Positions 44,507 through 52,555 of a stretch of 64,000 bases of DNA are shown here, in pieces; the first letter of the stretch is position 1, and each line of letters starts with the position of its first letter. The position numbers were made by a program, and so were the translations under genes. Below the pieces are notes generated by a model. The model was not told the DNA's origin, searched no databases, and saw nothing but the letters and a program-made list of their open reading frames with translations. The DNA lies in NCBI GenBank assembly GCA_002842345.1, contig PHCU01000003.1, positions 1-64,000 of the forward strand, written 5' to 3'. This DNA is from Betaproteobacteria bacterium HGW-Betaproteobacteria-12. GTDB lineage: Bacteria; Pseudomonadota; Gammaproteobacteria; Burkholderiales; Rhodocyclaceae.

Positions 44507-45382
44507 ATGTCCAATCACACCAGGGAAGCACGAGGTCTCGCCGGGCTCGTGGTCAGGATGCTGGCAATTGCCGCATTCGCTCTCGGCGCCGCCGGGGCGC
44601 ATGCCGGCATCGCCAACACCAAGCACAATCTCGGCGCCGACAACGCCACCAACGAAAACTTCATGGGTGCGGGCGGCACGACGGAAATCTGCGTCTTCTG
44701 CCATACGCCGCACGCCTCCAACACCAACGTTACGGCGCCCTTGTGGAACAAGCCGGTGGCGGCGGGTGCCAGCTACACCACCTACACGACGGCGACCTCG
44801 GCGACCATCGAAGGCTCGGTCGACATGTCCGGCATCTCGCTGGCCTGCCTGTCCTGCCATGACGGCACCCAGGCCATGGACACCATGATCAACCGCCCGG
44901 GTTCCGGTGGCTACAACGCTGCCGGTGCGGTAACCGGTGGCACCTGGAACGGCGCCCGCCAGAGCAACGGTCAGCTGATCAATGCCGGCGAATTCATCGC
45001 CAATCTGGGCACCGACCTGAGCAACGATCACCCGGTCGGTATTCAGTACTGCGGCGGCGGCATCTCCACCGGCGGCGCGTCCACCACGGATGCTTCTTCC
45101 GGTACCTGCCGCGACGGCGACTTCAATGCCCCGCAGAACGGCCTGATCGGCGGCCATCGTGCCTGGTGGGTGGATACCTCGGCCGGTGCGGCCGGTACCC
45201 GCCAGAAGACCGACATGGTCCTCTACGCCCGTGCTCCGGTGCTGGCCGGCGATGCCACCAGCGGCCAGTTCCAGCCCTTCGTCGAATGCGCCAGCTGCCA
45301 TGATCCGCACAGTGAAAACCCGACCTTCCTGCGCGTCCCGAATACGCAAAGCGCGGTCTGTCTGGCATGTCACAACAAGTAA
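44507..45382 (+). CDS. OmcE-like tetrahaem cytochrome (candidate extracellular nanowire subunit)
   Basis: A 291-residue exported protein (signal peptide to about GAHA, residue 34). Four haem sites: CVFCH, CLSCH, CASCH and CLACH. The pattern NTKHNLG before site 1, CVFCHTPH, CLSCHDG, LGTDLSNDHPVG, ECASCHDPH and a final C-terminal CLACHNK is what I recall of OmcE of Geobacter sulfurreducens, a tetrahaem subunit that polymerises into filaments. Extra His residues (KHNL, TPH, NDHP, DPH) could serve as distal ligands within or between subunits. The region between sites 2 and 3 is Gly/Ser/Thr/Asn-rich. It has its own sigma-54 promoter and an intrinsic terminator, as expected for an abundant subunit. 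Filament formation is inference. Confidence 0.8.
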   Translation: MSNHTREARGLAGLVVRMLAIAAFALGAAGAHAGIANTKHNLGADNATNENFMGAGGTTEICVFCHTPHASNTNVTAPLWNKPVAAGASYTTYTTATSATIEGSVDMSGISLACLSCHDGTQAMDTMINRPGSGGYNAAGAVTGGTWNGARQSNGQLINAGEFIANLGTDLSNDHPVGIQYCGGGISTGGASTTDASSGTCRDGDFNAPQNGLIGGHRAWWVDTSAGAAGTRQKTDMVLYARAPVLAGDATSGQFQPFVECASCHDPHSENPTFLRVPNTQSAVCLACHNK

Positions 45383-45418
45383 GTAATAGTTGCGGGTAAC
45401 CGCACTAGTTCTGGCAAT

Positions 45419-45454
45419 CGGGCCGGCCCGCAAGGTGTTCGGCCCGTTTTTTTT
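45419..45454 (+). terminator. Intrinsic terminator between the OmcE-like gene and the PPIase gene
   Basis: A stem CGGGCCG / CGGCCCG with a 14-nt loop followed by eight T. The T-run ends 2 nt before TGGAGG, the ribosome binding site of the PPIase. The layout is the same as that at 42365. It should give much more cytochrome mRNA than downstream mRNA. Confidence 0.75.
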
Positions 45455-45468
45455 CTGGAGGTAGTCAC

Positions 45469-46527
45469 GTGAGCAATTATTCCCGAGCCTGCTATCGCCT
45501 TGGCATTGCCCTGCTGGCGGTGCTTCCCGGTTTGCCGATGGTCCATGCCCAGGCGGCCGTCAATCCGGAAACGCCGGCCGTCGCCGCCCAGCAACCCGAA
45601 GCAGCCGTGCGCAAGGACGCCCACGACAGCGTCTTCGCCGTGATCAACGGGCGTGCGGTGCCGACCTCGGACTACGAAATGGCCTTCACCACCCTGGTCC
45701 GCCAGCGCTTCTATCACGGGCAGATCCCGGAGAACGAACTGGCGGCGGTGCGCGAGGAAATCAAGAACAAGCTGGTACAGCGCATCGTGCTGCTCGAAGA
45801 AGCCCAGCGCCGCAAGATCGTGGCGGATGAGGCACAGATCGAGGAAACGCTGGCCGGTTACGAGAAGCGCTATACCAACAGCCCGCAATGGCAGCAAAAT
45901 CGCCAGATTCTGTTGCCCGAGCTGCGCAAGCAGCTGGCCGAACAGAGCCTGATTGCGCAACTGGACAAAGCGGTGCGCGATCTGCTGGCACCCACCGATG
46001 ACGAGGTCCGTGCCCATTACGACCAGCATCCCGAATTGTTTACCGAGCCGGAGAAGCTCCGTCTGTCGGTGATCCTGCTCGCCGTCGATCCGTCTTCGCC
46101 GGCGACCGCCTGGCAGGGCACCCGCGAGGAAGCCAAGGCCATCTACGGCCGGCTGATGAACGGTGCCGATTTCGACGAGGCGGCCCGCCTGCATTCCAGC
46201 GTCAATGCCGACAAGAGCGGCGACATGGGCTACCTGCACCGCGGCATGATTCCCGAGCTGATCCAGAAGAAGATCGATGAGTTCGAGGTGGGCAAGATCA
46301 ACCCGCCGATGGATACCCTCGAAGGGGTGGCCATCTTCCGCCTGGCCGATCGTCTGCCGGCGAAGAAGCGCGAATTTGCCGACGTCGCCACGCGCGCACG
46401 GGAATTGCTGGTACGTGAGCGTCAGGATACCGCCTGGAAAACCTTGATCGAAGGCCTGGTGGCCAAGGCTGACGTCAAGTTCATGCACGCAGCCTCATCC
46501 GAGCTGCGTGAGGGAGTCACCAAGTAG
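45469..46527 (+). CDS. Parvulin-type periplasmic peptidyl-prolyl isomerase
   Basis: A 352-residue SurA/PpiD-like chaperone. Signal peptide to about VHAQA; N-terminal SurA-like helical domain (VINGRAVPTSDYEMAFTTLVRQRF, then LVQRIVLLEEAQRRKI); rotamase (parvulin) domain from about residue 190 with EPEKLRLSVILLAVDPSS, GADFDEAARLHSSVNADKSGDMGYLHRGM and GVAIFRLADRL. It starts at a GTG with TGGAGG upstream. It would fold exported proteins such as the cytochromes or the beta-barrel that follows. From memory, a parvulin gene next to nanowire cytochrome genes is known in Geobacter; a dedicated role here is inference. Confidence 0.9.
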   Translation: MSNYSRACYRLGIALLAVLPGLPMVHAQAAVNPETPAVAAQQPEAAVRKDAHDSVFAVINGRAVPTSDYEMAFTTLVRQRFYHGQIPENELAAVREEIKNKLVQRIVLLEEAQRRKIVADEAQIEETLAGYEKRYTNSPQWQQNRQILLPELRKQLAEQSLIAQLDKAVRDLLAPTDDEVRAHYDQHPELFTEPEKLRLSVILLAVDPSSPATAWQGTREEAKAIYGRLMNGADFDEAARLHSSVNADKSGDMGYLHRGMIPELIQKKIDEFEVGKINPPMDTLEGVAIFRLADRLPAKKREFADVATRARELLVRERQDTAWKTLIEGLVAKADVKFMHAASSELREGVTK

Positions 46528-46547
46528 TCATAGCGGTTTCATCGAAG

Positions 46548-49088
46548 GTGGGCAAGCAAGGTACTGCGCGTTCGCGTCTTTCCGGCTCCAGTTACCTCAT
46601 TGCGGGTCTGGCGGGCGGGGCATTGGCCCTGGCGCCTGCTGCCTTTGCCAGCGAAGCGGTCGTTCCCGGCGCTTTGCCACCGCTGCGCGAAAGCGTCAGC
46701 GCCGTGCAGTCGGCCATCGCTGATCTGGCGACCGCGCAGGCCGCCGAGCGCCAGGCGACGGTGGTCTCCGGGGTGCTCGGCGAGCAGCTGCTGCTCGCCG
46801 AAGACCCGGCCGATGCTCCGGCCAGCGGCGAAATCTATCCGGACTTTTTCTCGGAAGTGGTAACGCCGGCCCCGCCGCCGCTCAAACTCGCCCTGACGCT
46901 CAGCGCACCCTTGCCGGGCGGCCTGCAACCACGCTGGCTGGAGGCGACCGAGCCGATGCTGCCGTTGCGCGCCTCGTTCGATTTGGCCTCGCCACTGCTG
47001 GCGCCGGCCGAGCTTGGCGACACGGAACCCTTGCCGCCCGCGGACCCGCCACTCAAGCTGGCGCAGATGCTGGTCATGCCGCCGCCGGGCGGTAGCCAGC
47101 CGCGCTGGATGACGACGCCGACGCCGACCACCCGCCTGCGTCCGTCGCGCGAGCTGTCGCCGCAATTGCCGGGCGCCGCCGGTATCGGACGTCCAGATCG
47201 GCAGCCGGCGCCATTGCCCGATCCGGCGGCAGCCATGCCGCTTGCTGAAGGCGAAGTCGATGGCGAACAGCCGGTTGCCGCCGTCACCCCGGTGCCGGCC
47301 GCCAGCACCACCCCGGGGGCTGGCGCGGCGCCTGACACCTCCGGCCTGCTCGGCTGGGAGATACCGCCGATCCGCTGGGGCGGCCAGCTCGGCTACTCCT
47401 ATCAGCGCAGTTCGACCAATACCGGCAGTTCCTCGGCTTCGCACGGGATGTTCGGCAACCTCAGTGCCGCCAGTTACATCTACGCCCCCTGGTTCGCCCG
47501 CGTCAGCGGCCGCCTCGGCCTCACCCGGTCGACCAGCAACAGTAGCAGCGAGGGTGGCGACCAGTCGAACAGCAACGTCAACGTCGTCGGCGGCGGTGAA
47601 GTCAACATGTTCTCCAGCAGCCGCTTCCCCTTCCGCGTCTATTACGACCGCGCCGACACCCGGGCCAGCGGCACCATCGTCAGCAACGACTACATCAGCA
47701 ACAGCTTCGGCTTCAACCAGAACTTCCGCTCGGAAGACGGCATGAAGAACGGCAACCTGATGTTCGATCGTAACGTCGTCGATAGCTCGGACGGCCAGCG
47801 CGATGCGGTCTCGTCCCTGTCGGGGAGCTACTCGGCCCAGGTCGGCATCGTCCAGAACAATCTCAATGGCCGCTATTCGCTCGGCGAGCGCAGCACTACC
47901 GGCGACCGGGCGCGGCTGATCGGGCTGAATTCCTCGCATATCGCCAATATCAGCGACACCTTGAATCTCGGGGCGACGGCGAACTACTCGGATACCGATA
48001 TCCGCACGGCCAGCGGTTTCGGCGAGGCGGTGAGCAGTCGCGGCCGCTTCCTGCAGCTCTACGGCTACGGCTCGTGGCTGCCCGATTTCGAAGATCTCGA
48101 CGACCTGCCGCTGACGATCAACGGCGGCATCCGCTATTCGGCCCAGGACACGCAGTTCGGCGGCGAAGCCTTCCGTGCCCAGACCCTGGGCATCAATGGC
48201 GGGGCCCTCTACCGGCACAATCGCAATCTGTCGCTATCGGCCAATGGGGCGGTGAACCGCTTGACGCAATCGAGCGGCGAAAGCCAGGTACTGACCCAGC
48301 TCGGCAGCTCGGTCAATTACGTCGGCGACCCTCTCACTTTCGGGAATTTTTCTTATAACTGGAATACCGGCCTCGATCTGAACTGGCAAAGCGCCGCTGC
48401 CGAGACGCCGTCCAACACCCTGGTCGGCGGCCAGTTCAATCATTCCCTGTCGCGCATCTATAGCGTCTTCGGCGGCCAGAGCCTGTCGCTGGCCGCCACC
48501 CAGACGGTGAACGCCAACAACAGCCAGCTGGTCGGCAGTACCCAGTCGCTCAGCCACTCGCTGTCGGCCAATCTCAGCCTGGGTGGCGGCGACCGCTTCT
48601 CCGGCTCGGCCAGCGCCATGCTCTCCGATGTGCGGACGAGCGGCTTCCTGGAGCAGGAATACCGGGTGGTCAATCTCGGTTTCTTTGGTCAGGGGCAGCT
48701 TTCGCAGGTTTCCAACCTGAATCTGAACATGATGTTCAACTGGTCGGACCAGACCTTCCAGACCGTCGATGCCTTCGGTTTTCCGGTCAACCAGAATACC
48801 GAGCGGATGACCGTCAACGGCTCTGCCGCCTACAGTCACCTGCGCTTCGCCGGTGTCCGCGGCCTGCGCTACAACCTGATCTTCGCCGCCGACACGCGCC
48901 TGCGCGACGAGCGCCTGTTCGGCAACGTGAATGGCGACGTGGACCGCGCCCGCTTCTCGCTGACCAATCGCCTCGAGTACCGCATCGGCCTGCTCGATTT
49001 CCGCCTTTCGCTGATCAACAACGAAGTGGGTGGCAAGAAAAATGCTCTGCTCTTTTTCCAGGTATCCCGGCAAATCGGTTCCTACTAG
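46548..49088 (+). CDS. Large outer-membrane beta-barrel with proline-rich periplasmic region
   Basis: An 846-residue protein with a signal peptide to about residue 35. Residues 36-270 are proline/alanine-rich and include two copies of a 21-residue repeat (110-130 and 167-187) of form PPLKLAxxLxxPxPGGxQPRW. From about 275 to the end, alternating amphipathic strands rich in Ser/Asn/Gly/Tyr (for example GGQLGYSYQRSSTNTG, LGATANYSDTDIRTASG) and a C-terminal strand ending in SRQIGSY mark a large barrel. No haem site is present. In this operon it is the best candidate for the outer-membrane conduit or secretion pore that houses or exports cytochromes. GTG start without a strong Shine-Dalgarno. Confidence 0.75.
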   Translation: MGKQGTARSRLSGSSYLIAGLAGGALALAPAAFASEAVVPGALPPLRESVSAVQSAIADLATAQAAERQATVVSGVLGEQLLLAEDPADAPASGEIYPDFFSEVVTPAPPPLKLALTLSAPLPGGLQPRWLEATEPMLPLRASFDLASPLLAPAELGDTEPLPPADPPLKLAQMLVMPPPGGSQPRWMTTPTPTTRLRPSRELSPQLPGAAGIGRPDRQPAPLPDPAAAMPLAEGEVDGEQPVAAVTPVPAASTTPGAGAAPDTSGLLGWEIPPIRWGGQLGYSYQRSSTNTGSSSASHGMFGNLSAASYIYAPWFARVSGRLGLTRSTSNSSSEGGDQSNSNVNVVGGGEVNMFSSSRFPFRVYYDRADTRASGTIVSNDYISNSFGFNQNFRSEDGMKNGNLMFDRNVVDSSDGQRDAVSSLSGSYSAQVGIVQNNLNGRYSLGERSTTGDRARLIGLNSSHIANISDTLNLGATANYSDTDIRTASGFGEAVSSRGRFLQLYGYGSWLPDFEDLDDLPLTINGGIRYSAQDTQFGGEAFRAQTLGINGGALYRHNRNLSLSANGAVNRLTQSSGESQVLTQLGSSVNYVGDPLTFGNFSYNWNTGLDLNWQSAAAETPSNTLVGGQFNHSLSRIYSVFGGQSLSLAATQTVNANNSQLVGSTQSLSHSLSANLSLGGGDRFSGSASAMLSDVRTSGFLEQEYRVVNLGFFGQGQLSQVSNLNLNMMFNWSDQTFQTVDAFGFPVNQNTERMTVNGSAAYSHLRFAGVRGLRYNLIFAADTRLRDERLFGNVNGDVDRARFSLTNRLEYRIGLLDFRLSLINNEVGGKKNALLFFQVSRQIGSY

Positions 49089-49140
49089 TTTCAGCTAGCG
49101 GTCCGGCCGACCAGCGCATAAAAAACCAAGAGGATGTGTA

Positions 49141-49560
49141 ATGAAAATACTCTCGAAACTGAGGGCAAGCATTGCGGTCTCCGTCATCATGATTTTCTCG
49201 GCGGTGCTGTTCGTCGACATCAATGAAGCCCGGGCCGAATACGGGGATGTCGTCATCAACAATTACTCCGACGCTGCGGGCATGCGCCCGGTCGTCTTCC
49301 CGCACTGGTTCCACCGTATCCGCTTCCGCTGCAAGGTCTGTCACGCCGACCTCGGCTTCAAGTTCCAGGCCGGCGGCAACGAAATCAACATGGTCAAGAT
49401 CATCGACGGCCAGTTCTGCGGCGCCTGCCACAACGGCGATATCGCCTGGTCGGTCGAAAACTGCAACCTCTGCCACTCGGCCAATCCGAAGACCCCGACG
49501 CAGGTGCATGAAAGCACCGTGCAGAAGCTGGTGCAGCCCACCGGCACTCCGAAGAAGTGA
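49141..49560 (+). CDS. Trihaem c7-type periplasmic cytochrome, WFHRIRFRC family
   Basis: A 139-residue exported protein (signal peptide ending near EARA) with three haem sites CKVCH, CGACH and CNLCH. The core MRPVVFPHWFHRIRFRCKVCHADLGF ... IIDGQFCGACHNGDIAWSVENCNLCHS is almost identical in plan to the product of 52166, so they are paralogues. His residues in PHWFHRI are probable distal ligands, as in cytochrome c7. AAGAGGATG precedes the ATG. It probably carries electrons through the periplasm to the barrel-associated complex. Confidence 0.88.
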   Translation: MKILSKLRASIAVSVIMIFSAVLFVDINEARAEYGDVVINNYSDAAGMRPVVFPHWFHRIRFRCKVCHADLGFKFQAGGNEINMVKIIDGQFCGACHNGDIAWSVENCNLCHSANPKTPTQVHESTVQKLVQPTGTPKK

Positions 49561-49571
49561 GGGAGGCCGCC

Positions 49572-50585
49572 ATGAAAATATCCAACAAGTTCGTCGCCGC
49601 CACCGTCGCCCTGCTGCTCGCCGCGCCGGTTATCGCCCAGCAGTCGGGCAAGGATGTCTACACCAAGGTCTGCGCCACCTGCCACGCCACCGGCCTGGCC
49701 GGCGCGCCGCGCTACGGGAATGGCGCCGACTGGGCGCCGCGTGTCGCCACCGGCCTGCCGGCGCTCTACCAGAGCGCCCTGAAGGGCACGCCGAAGGGCA
49801 TGCCGGCCAAGGGCGGCCATTTGACCCTGCCCGATGGCGAAGTGAAGGCGGCCGTCGATTACATGCTGGCCTCGGTCAAGGGGGCGGTGAAGGTCGCCGA
49901 GCCGAAGAAGGCCGAAGAAGCGAAGGAAGCGAAGGAAGTCAAGGAGCCGAAGAAAGCCGAGGCCAAGCCGGCCCCGGTTGCCGCCGCGCCGGCCCCGGCT
50001 GCTGCGCCGGCCCCGGTACGGGCCGCGTCGCCGGCTCCGGTCGCCCAGACGACGGCCAGCGGCGAAGACATCAACTCCTTCAACCGGCTGCTGAAGCCGG
50101 CCAGCAAGCGCAACCTGCCGCCGCCCGAGGATGGCATCCACGATCCGGCCAACGACGGCACGCATGCCCTGCAGCCACCGCTCGCCGCCTTCGCCAGCTT
50201 GCCGAAGAGCATGTCCGGCAACCGCATCAACTGGGTCGAGGCGCTGGGCCAGAAGAAGATCAATCCGCGTTACGACCGGGTCGATCCCAAGGCTGAGCCG
50301 ATCGTCATGGACCTCAACATCGTCCGCGAGGTGAAGGGCTCGATGCCGGACGTCGTCTATCCGCACAAGCAGCACACCGAGTGGCTGGACTGCTCCAACT
50401 GCCACCCGGCCATCTTCGTGCCGCAGAAGGGCGCCAACCAGATCAGCATGGCCGCCATCCTGCTCGGCGAGAAATGCGGTGTCTGCCATGGCAAGGTGGC
50501 CTTCCCGGTATCCGAGTGCCGGAACTGCCACTCGAAGAAGAAGGAAATGGCGCGCAGCCCGGCGCCGGCCGCCGCCGCCAAGTGA
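49572..50585 (+). CDS. Fusion cytochrome: class I monohaem plus c7-type trihaem domain
   Basis: A 337-residue exported protein. After the signal peptide (to about VIAQ) comes a class I cytochrome c domain (CATCH, distal Met in KGMPAKGG), then a ~60-residue Lys/Glu then Pro/Ala linker (residues ~105-165), then a trihaem domain with CSNCH, CGVCH and CRNCH in the pattern VVYPHKQHTEWLDCSNCHPAIF. The first domain resembles the product of 41944 and the second resembles 51537 and 32992. The flexible linker suggests a tethered electron relay. Start at 49572, GGAGG upstream, 11 bp after the previous stop. Confidence 0.88.
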   Translation: MKISNKFVAATVALLLAAPVIAQQSGKDVYTKVCATCHATGLAGAPRYGNGADWAPRVATGLPALYQSALKGTPKGMPAKGGHLTLPDGEVKAAVDYMLASVKGAVKVAEPKKAEEAKEAKEVKEPKKAEAKPAPVAAAPAPAAAPAPVRAASPAPVAQTTASGEDINSFNRLLKPASKRNLPPPEDGIHDPANDGTHALQPPLAAFASLPKSMSGNRINWVEALGQKKINPRYDRVDPKAEPIVMDLNIVREVKGSMPDVVYPHKQHTEWLDCSNCHPAIFVPQKGANQISMAAILLGEKCGVCHGKVAFPVSECRNCHSKKKEMARSPAPAAAAK

Positions 50586-50635
50586 CCTAACCGAGGGAGC
50601 CGCCGCGAGCGGTTCCCGGCAACTGGAAGAGACGA

Positions 50636-51562
50636 ATGAAGAAACTCATTTTCAAGGCCGGCGTCGTTACCGCGACGCTCCTCGCCGCCCCTGCCGCCCT
50701 GGCCCAGAATGCGCCGGCGCCGGCGGCCAAGGAAAGCGCCGCCACCCGCCTGTCGGCCGGCAAGATCGACAAGGACCAACTGATCTTCAACATCGAGTCG
50801 GTGGCCAAACTGCTCGAGTCCTCGTCGGCCGCCCGCCAGATCGACGGCAGCAAGGTGCCGGAAGCCATGGCGCGGCGCGAGAAGGCCCGGGAGATCCACC
50901 GGGCGGCCAAGGCCTCGCTCGATGCCGGCAACCTCGAGCGGGCCAACAGCCAGCTGACCGAGGCGCGCGCCGAGTTCTTCGAAGCGGTCCGCCTGGCGGC
51001 GCCGGAGGAAATCACCGGCAAGAAGCTGGAAACCGACTACAAGGCCCGCCTCGACAGCGTCAATGCCTTGCTCGCCGCCTATCGCCGCGTCGCCAACGAG
51101 AAGGGCAGCGCCTCGAAGACCATCGGCGATACCGTCTCGGCGATCGACCGCTCGGTGGCCGAGGGGGCCCGCCTGGCCGCGGCCAACAAGTACAAGGAAG
51201 CGCGCGCCGAACTCGACCGCGCCTACCTGGTCGCCAAGGCCGGCATCAGCACGCTGCGCAGCGGCGATACCCTGGTGCGGACGCTGAACTTCGCCAACAA
51301 GGAAGAGGAATACCACTACGAGATCGACCGCAACGACACGCACCAGATGCTGATCAAGGTGCTGGTCGAGGAAAAGCGCGCGGCCAATCCGGCGCTCGAC
51401 CAGCAGGTGCAGGGCTTCCTCGGCAAGGCCAGGGAACTGCGCCAGGCGGCCGAAGCCGCCGCCGCCCGGCGTGATCATGCCCAGGCCGTCAAGCTGCTCG
51501 AAGAGTCCACCGTCGAGCTGGTAAGAGCCATCCGCAATGCGGGCATCTACATTCCCGGCTGA
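50636..51562 (+). CDS. Periplasmic all-helical protein of unknown function
   Basis: A 308-residue protein with a signal peptide (MKKLIFKAGVVTATLLAAPAALAQ). The mature part is predicted to be helical throughout, with TPR-like paired helices (REIHRAAKASLDAGNLERANSQLTEARAEFFEAVRLA; GARLAAANKYKEARAELDRAYLVAKAGI; AEAAAARRDHAQAVKLLEESTVELVRAIRNAGIYIPG). No Cys and no haem site. Its 3' end overlaps the next cytochrome gene by 26 bp, so it belongs to the electron-transfer operon. It may be a scaffold or apocytochrome chaperone; that is a guess from fold and context. I do not know the family name. Confidence 0.8.
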   Translation: MKKLIFKAGVVTATLLAAPAALAQNAPAPAAKESAATRLSAGKIDKDQLIFNIESVAKLLESSSAARQIDGSKVPEAMARREKAREIHRAAKASLDAGNLERANSQLTEARAEFFEAVRLAAPEEITGKKLETDYKARLDSVNALLAAYRRVANEKGSASKTIGDTVSAIDRSVAEGARLAAANKYKEARAELDRAYLVAKAGISTLRSGDTLVRTLNFANKEEEYHYEIDRNDTHQMLIKVLVEEKRAANPALDQQVQGFLGKARELRQAAEAAAARRDHAQAVKLLEESTVELVRAIRNAGIYIPG

Positions 51563-52169
51563 TCCTATCGCGCTCCTTTCCCACCTGGCCCGGGCCCGCC
51601 TCGGGCTGACGCTGCTCGTCCTGCTCGCGGCCCTGCTGCCCGCCTCTGCCTGGGCGGGCGAGTGGCTGCCACTGCAGAACGACGGCATCCACGACCCGCG
51701 TTCGCGCGGCCTCAAGATCCTGCAGGAGCCGGCCGAAGCCTTGCACGGGCTGACGCCCGATCACGCCGGCAACATGGTGCGCTGGGTGCACTCGCTGGAA
51801 AAGGGCGAGATCCGGCCGCGCGAACGCCTGTTCCCGCAGACCAAGGTGCGCAAGCTCGATCTCGACATCATCATGGACGTCAAGGGCGGCATGCCGGCCG
51901 TGCGTTTCCCGCACCGCCAGCACACCGAGTGGCTCGACTGCGCCAATTGCCACAATGGGCTGTTCGCCGAAAAAACCGGCGGCAGCAAGATCTCCATGTT
52001 CAAGATCCTGCAGGGCGAGCAGTGCGGCGTCTGTCACGGTGCCGTGGCCTTCCCGCTGACCGAATGCACGCGCTGCCACAGCATTCCCCGACCCGGCAGC
52101 ACGCAGCCGGTGGTCCCGCCGGGCCTCGATCCGCGCATCCACCTGCCGAGCGGAGTGGGCAAGAAATGA
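51537..52169 (+). CDS. Trihaem c7-type cytochrome, HTEWLDC family
   Basis: A 210-residue exported protein with hydrophobic signal around residues 22-41 and three haem sites CANCH, CGVCH and CTRCH. The segment MPAVRFPHRQHTEWLDCANCHNGLF ... LQGEQCGVCHGAVAFPLTECTRCHS closely matches the trihaem part of 49572 and the protein at 32992. The N-terminal half has a conserved LPLQNDGIHDPRSRGLKILQEP segment also found in 49572 (LPPPEDGIHDPANDG). The ATG at 51537 overlaps the previous gene; its stop overlaps the next start (ATGA). The arrangement shows tight translational coupling. Confidence 0.87.
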   Translation: MRASTFPADPIALLSHLARARLGLTLLVLLAALLPASAWAGEWLPLQNDGIHDPRSRGLKILQEPAEALHGLTPDHAGNMVRWVHSLEKGEIRPRERLFPQTKVRKLDLDIIMDVKGGMPAVRFPHRQHTEWLDCANCHNGLFAEKTGGSKISMFKILQGEQCGVCHGAVAFPLTECTRCHSIPRPGSTQPVVPPGLDPRIHLPSGVGKK

Positions 52170-52546
52170 TGCGCCGACTCTGTCTGCTCCTGCTGGCGAG
52201 CGCGCTGCTGCTCGCCGGCGTCCCGGTCAGCCGGGCCGAGTATGCCGACGTGGTGATCAACCGCCAGTCGGAAAAGAACGGCATGCGGCCGGTGGTCTTC
52301 CCCCACTGGTTCCATCGCATCCGCTTCCGCTGCAAGGTCTGTCATGCTGAGCTAGGATTCAAGATGCGCGCCGGCAGCAATCCGATCACGATGACCGATA
52401 TCATCGACGGCAAGTTCTGCGGCGCCTGCCACAACAACGACATCGCCTGGGCACCGGAGAACTGCGACCTCTGCCATTCGGGGAAGCCGGGTCTGCCGAC
52501 CGGCGTCTTCGGTGGTCACGAGACTTCCGGACCCGGCCGCTGGTAA
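52166..52546 (+). CDS. Trihaem c7-type cytochrome, WFHRIRFRC family (paralogue of 49141)
   Basis: A 126-residue exported protein, signal peptide MMRRLCLLLLASALLLAGVPVSRA, with CKVCH, CGACH and CDLCH. The segments YADVVINRQSEKNGMRPVVFPHWFHRIRF and IIDGKFCGACHNNDIAWAPENCDLCHSG align directly with the product of 49141. The ATG at 52166 (or the next codon, 52169) overlaps the stop of 51537. It ends 9 bp before the propeller gene. Two c7 families therefore occur in alternating order in this operon. Confidence 0.88.
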   Translation: MMRRLCLLLLASALLLAGVPVSRAEYADVVINRQSEKNGMRPVVFPHWFHRIRFRCKVCHAELGFKMRAGSNPITMTDIIDGKFCGACHNNDIAWAPENCDLCHSGKPGLPTGVFGGHETSGPGRW

Positions 52547-52555
52547 GGAGACGAC

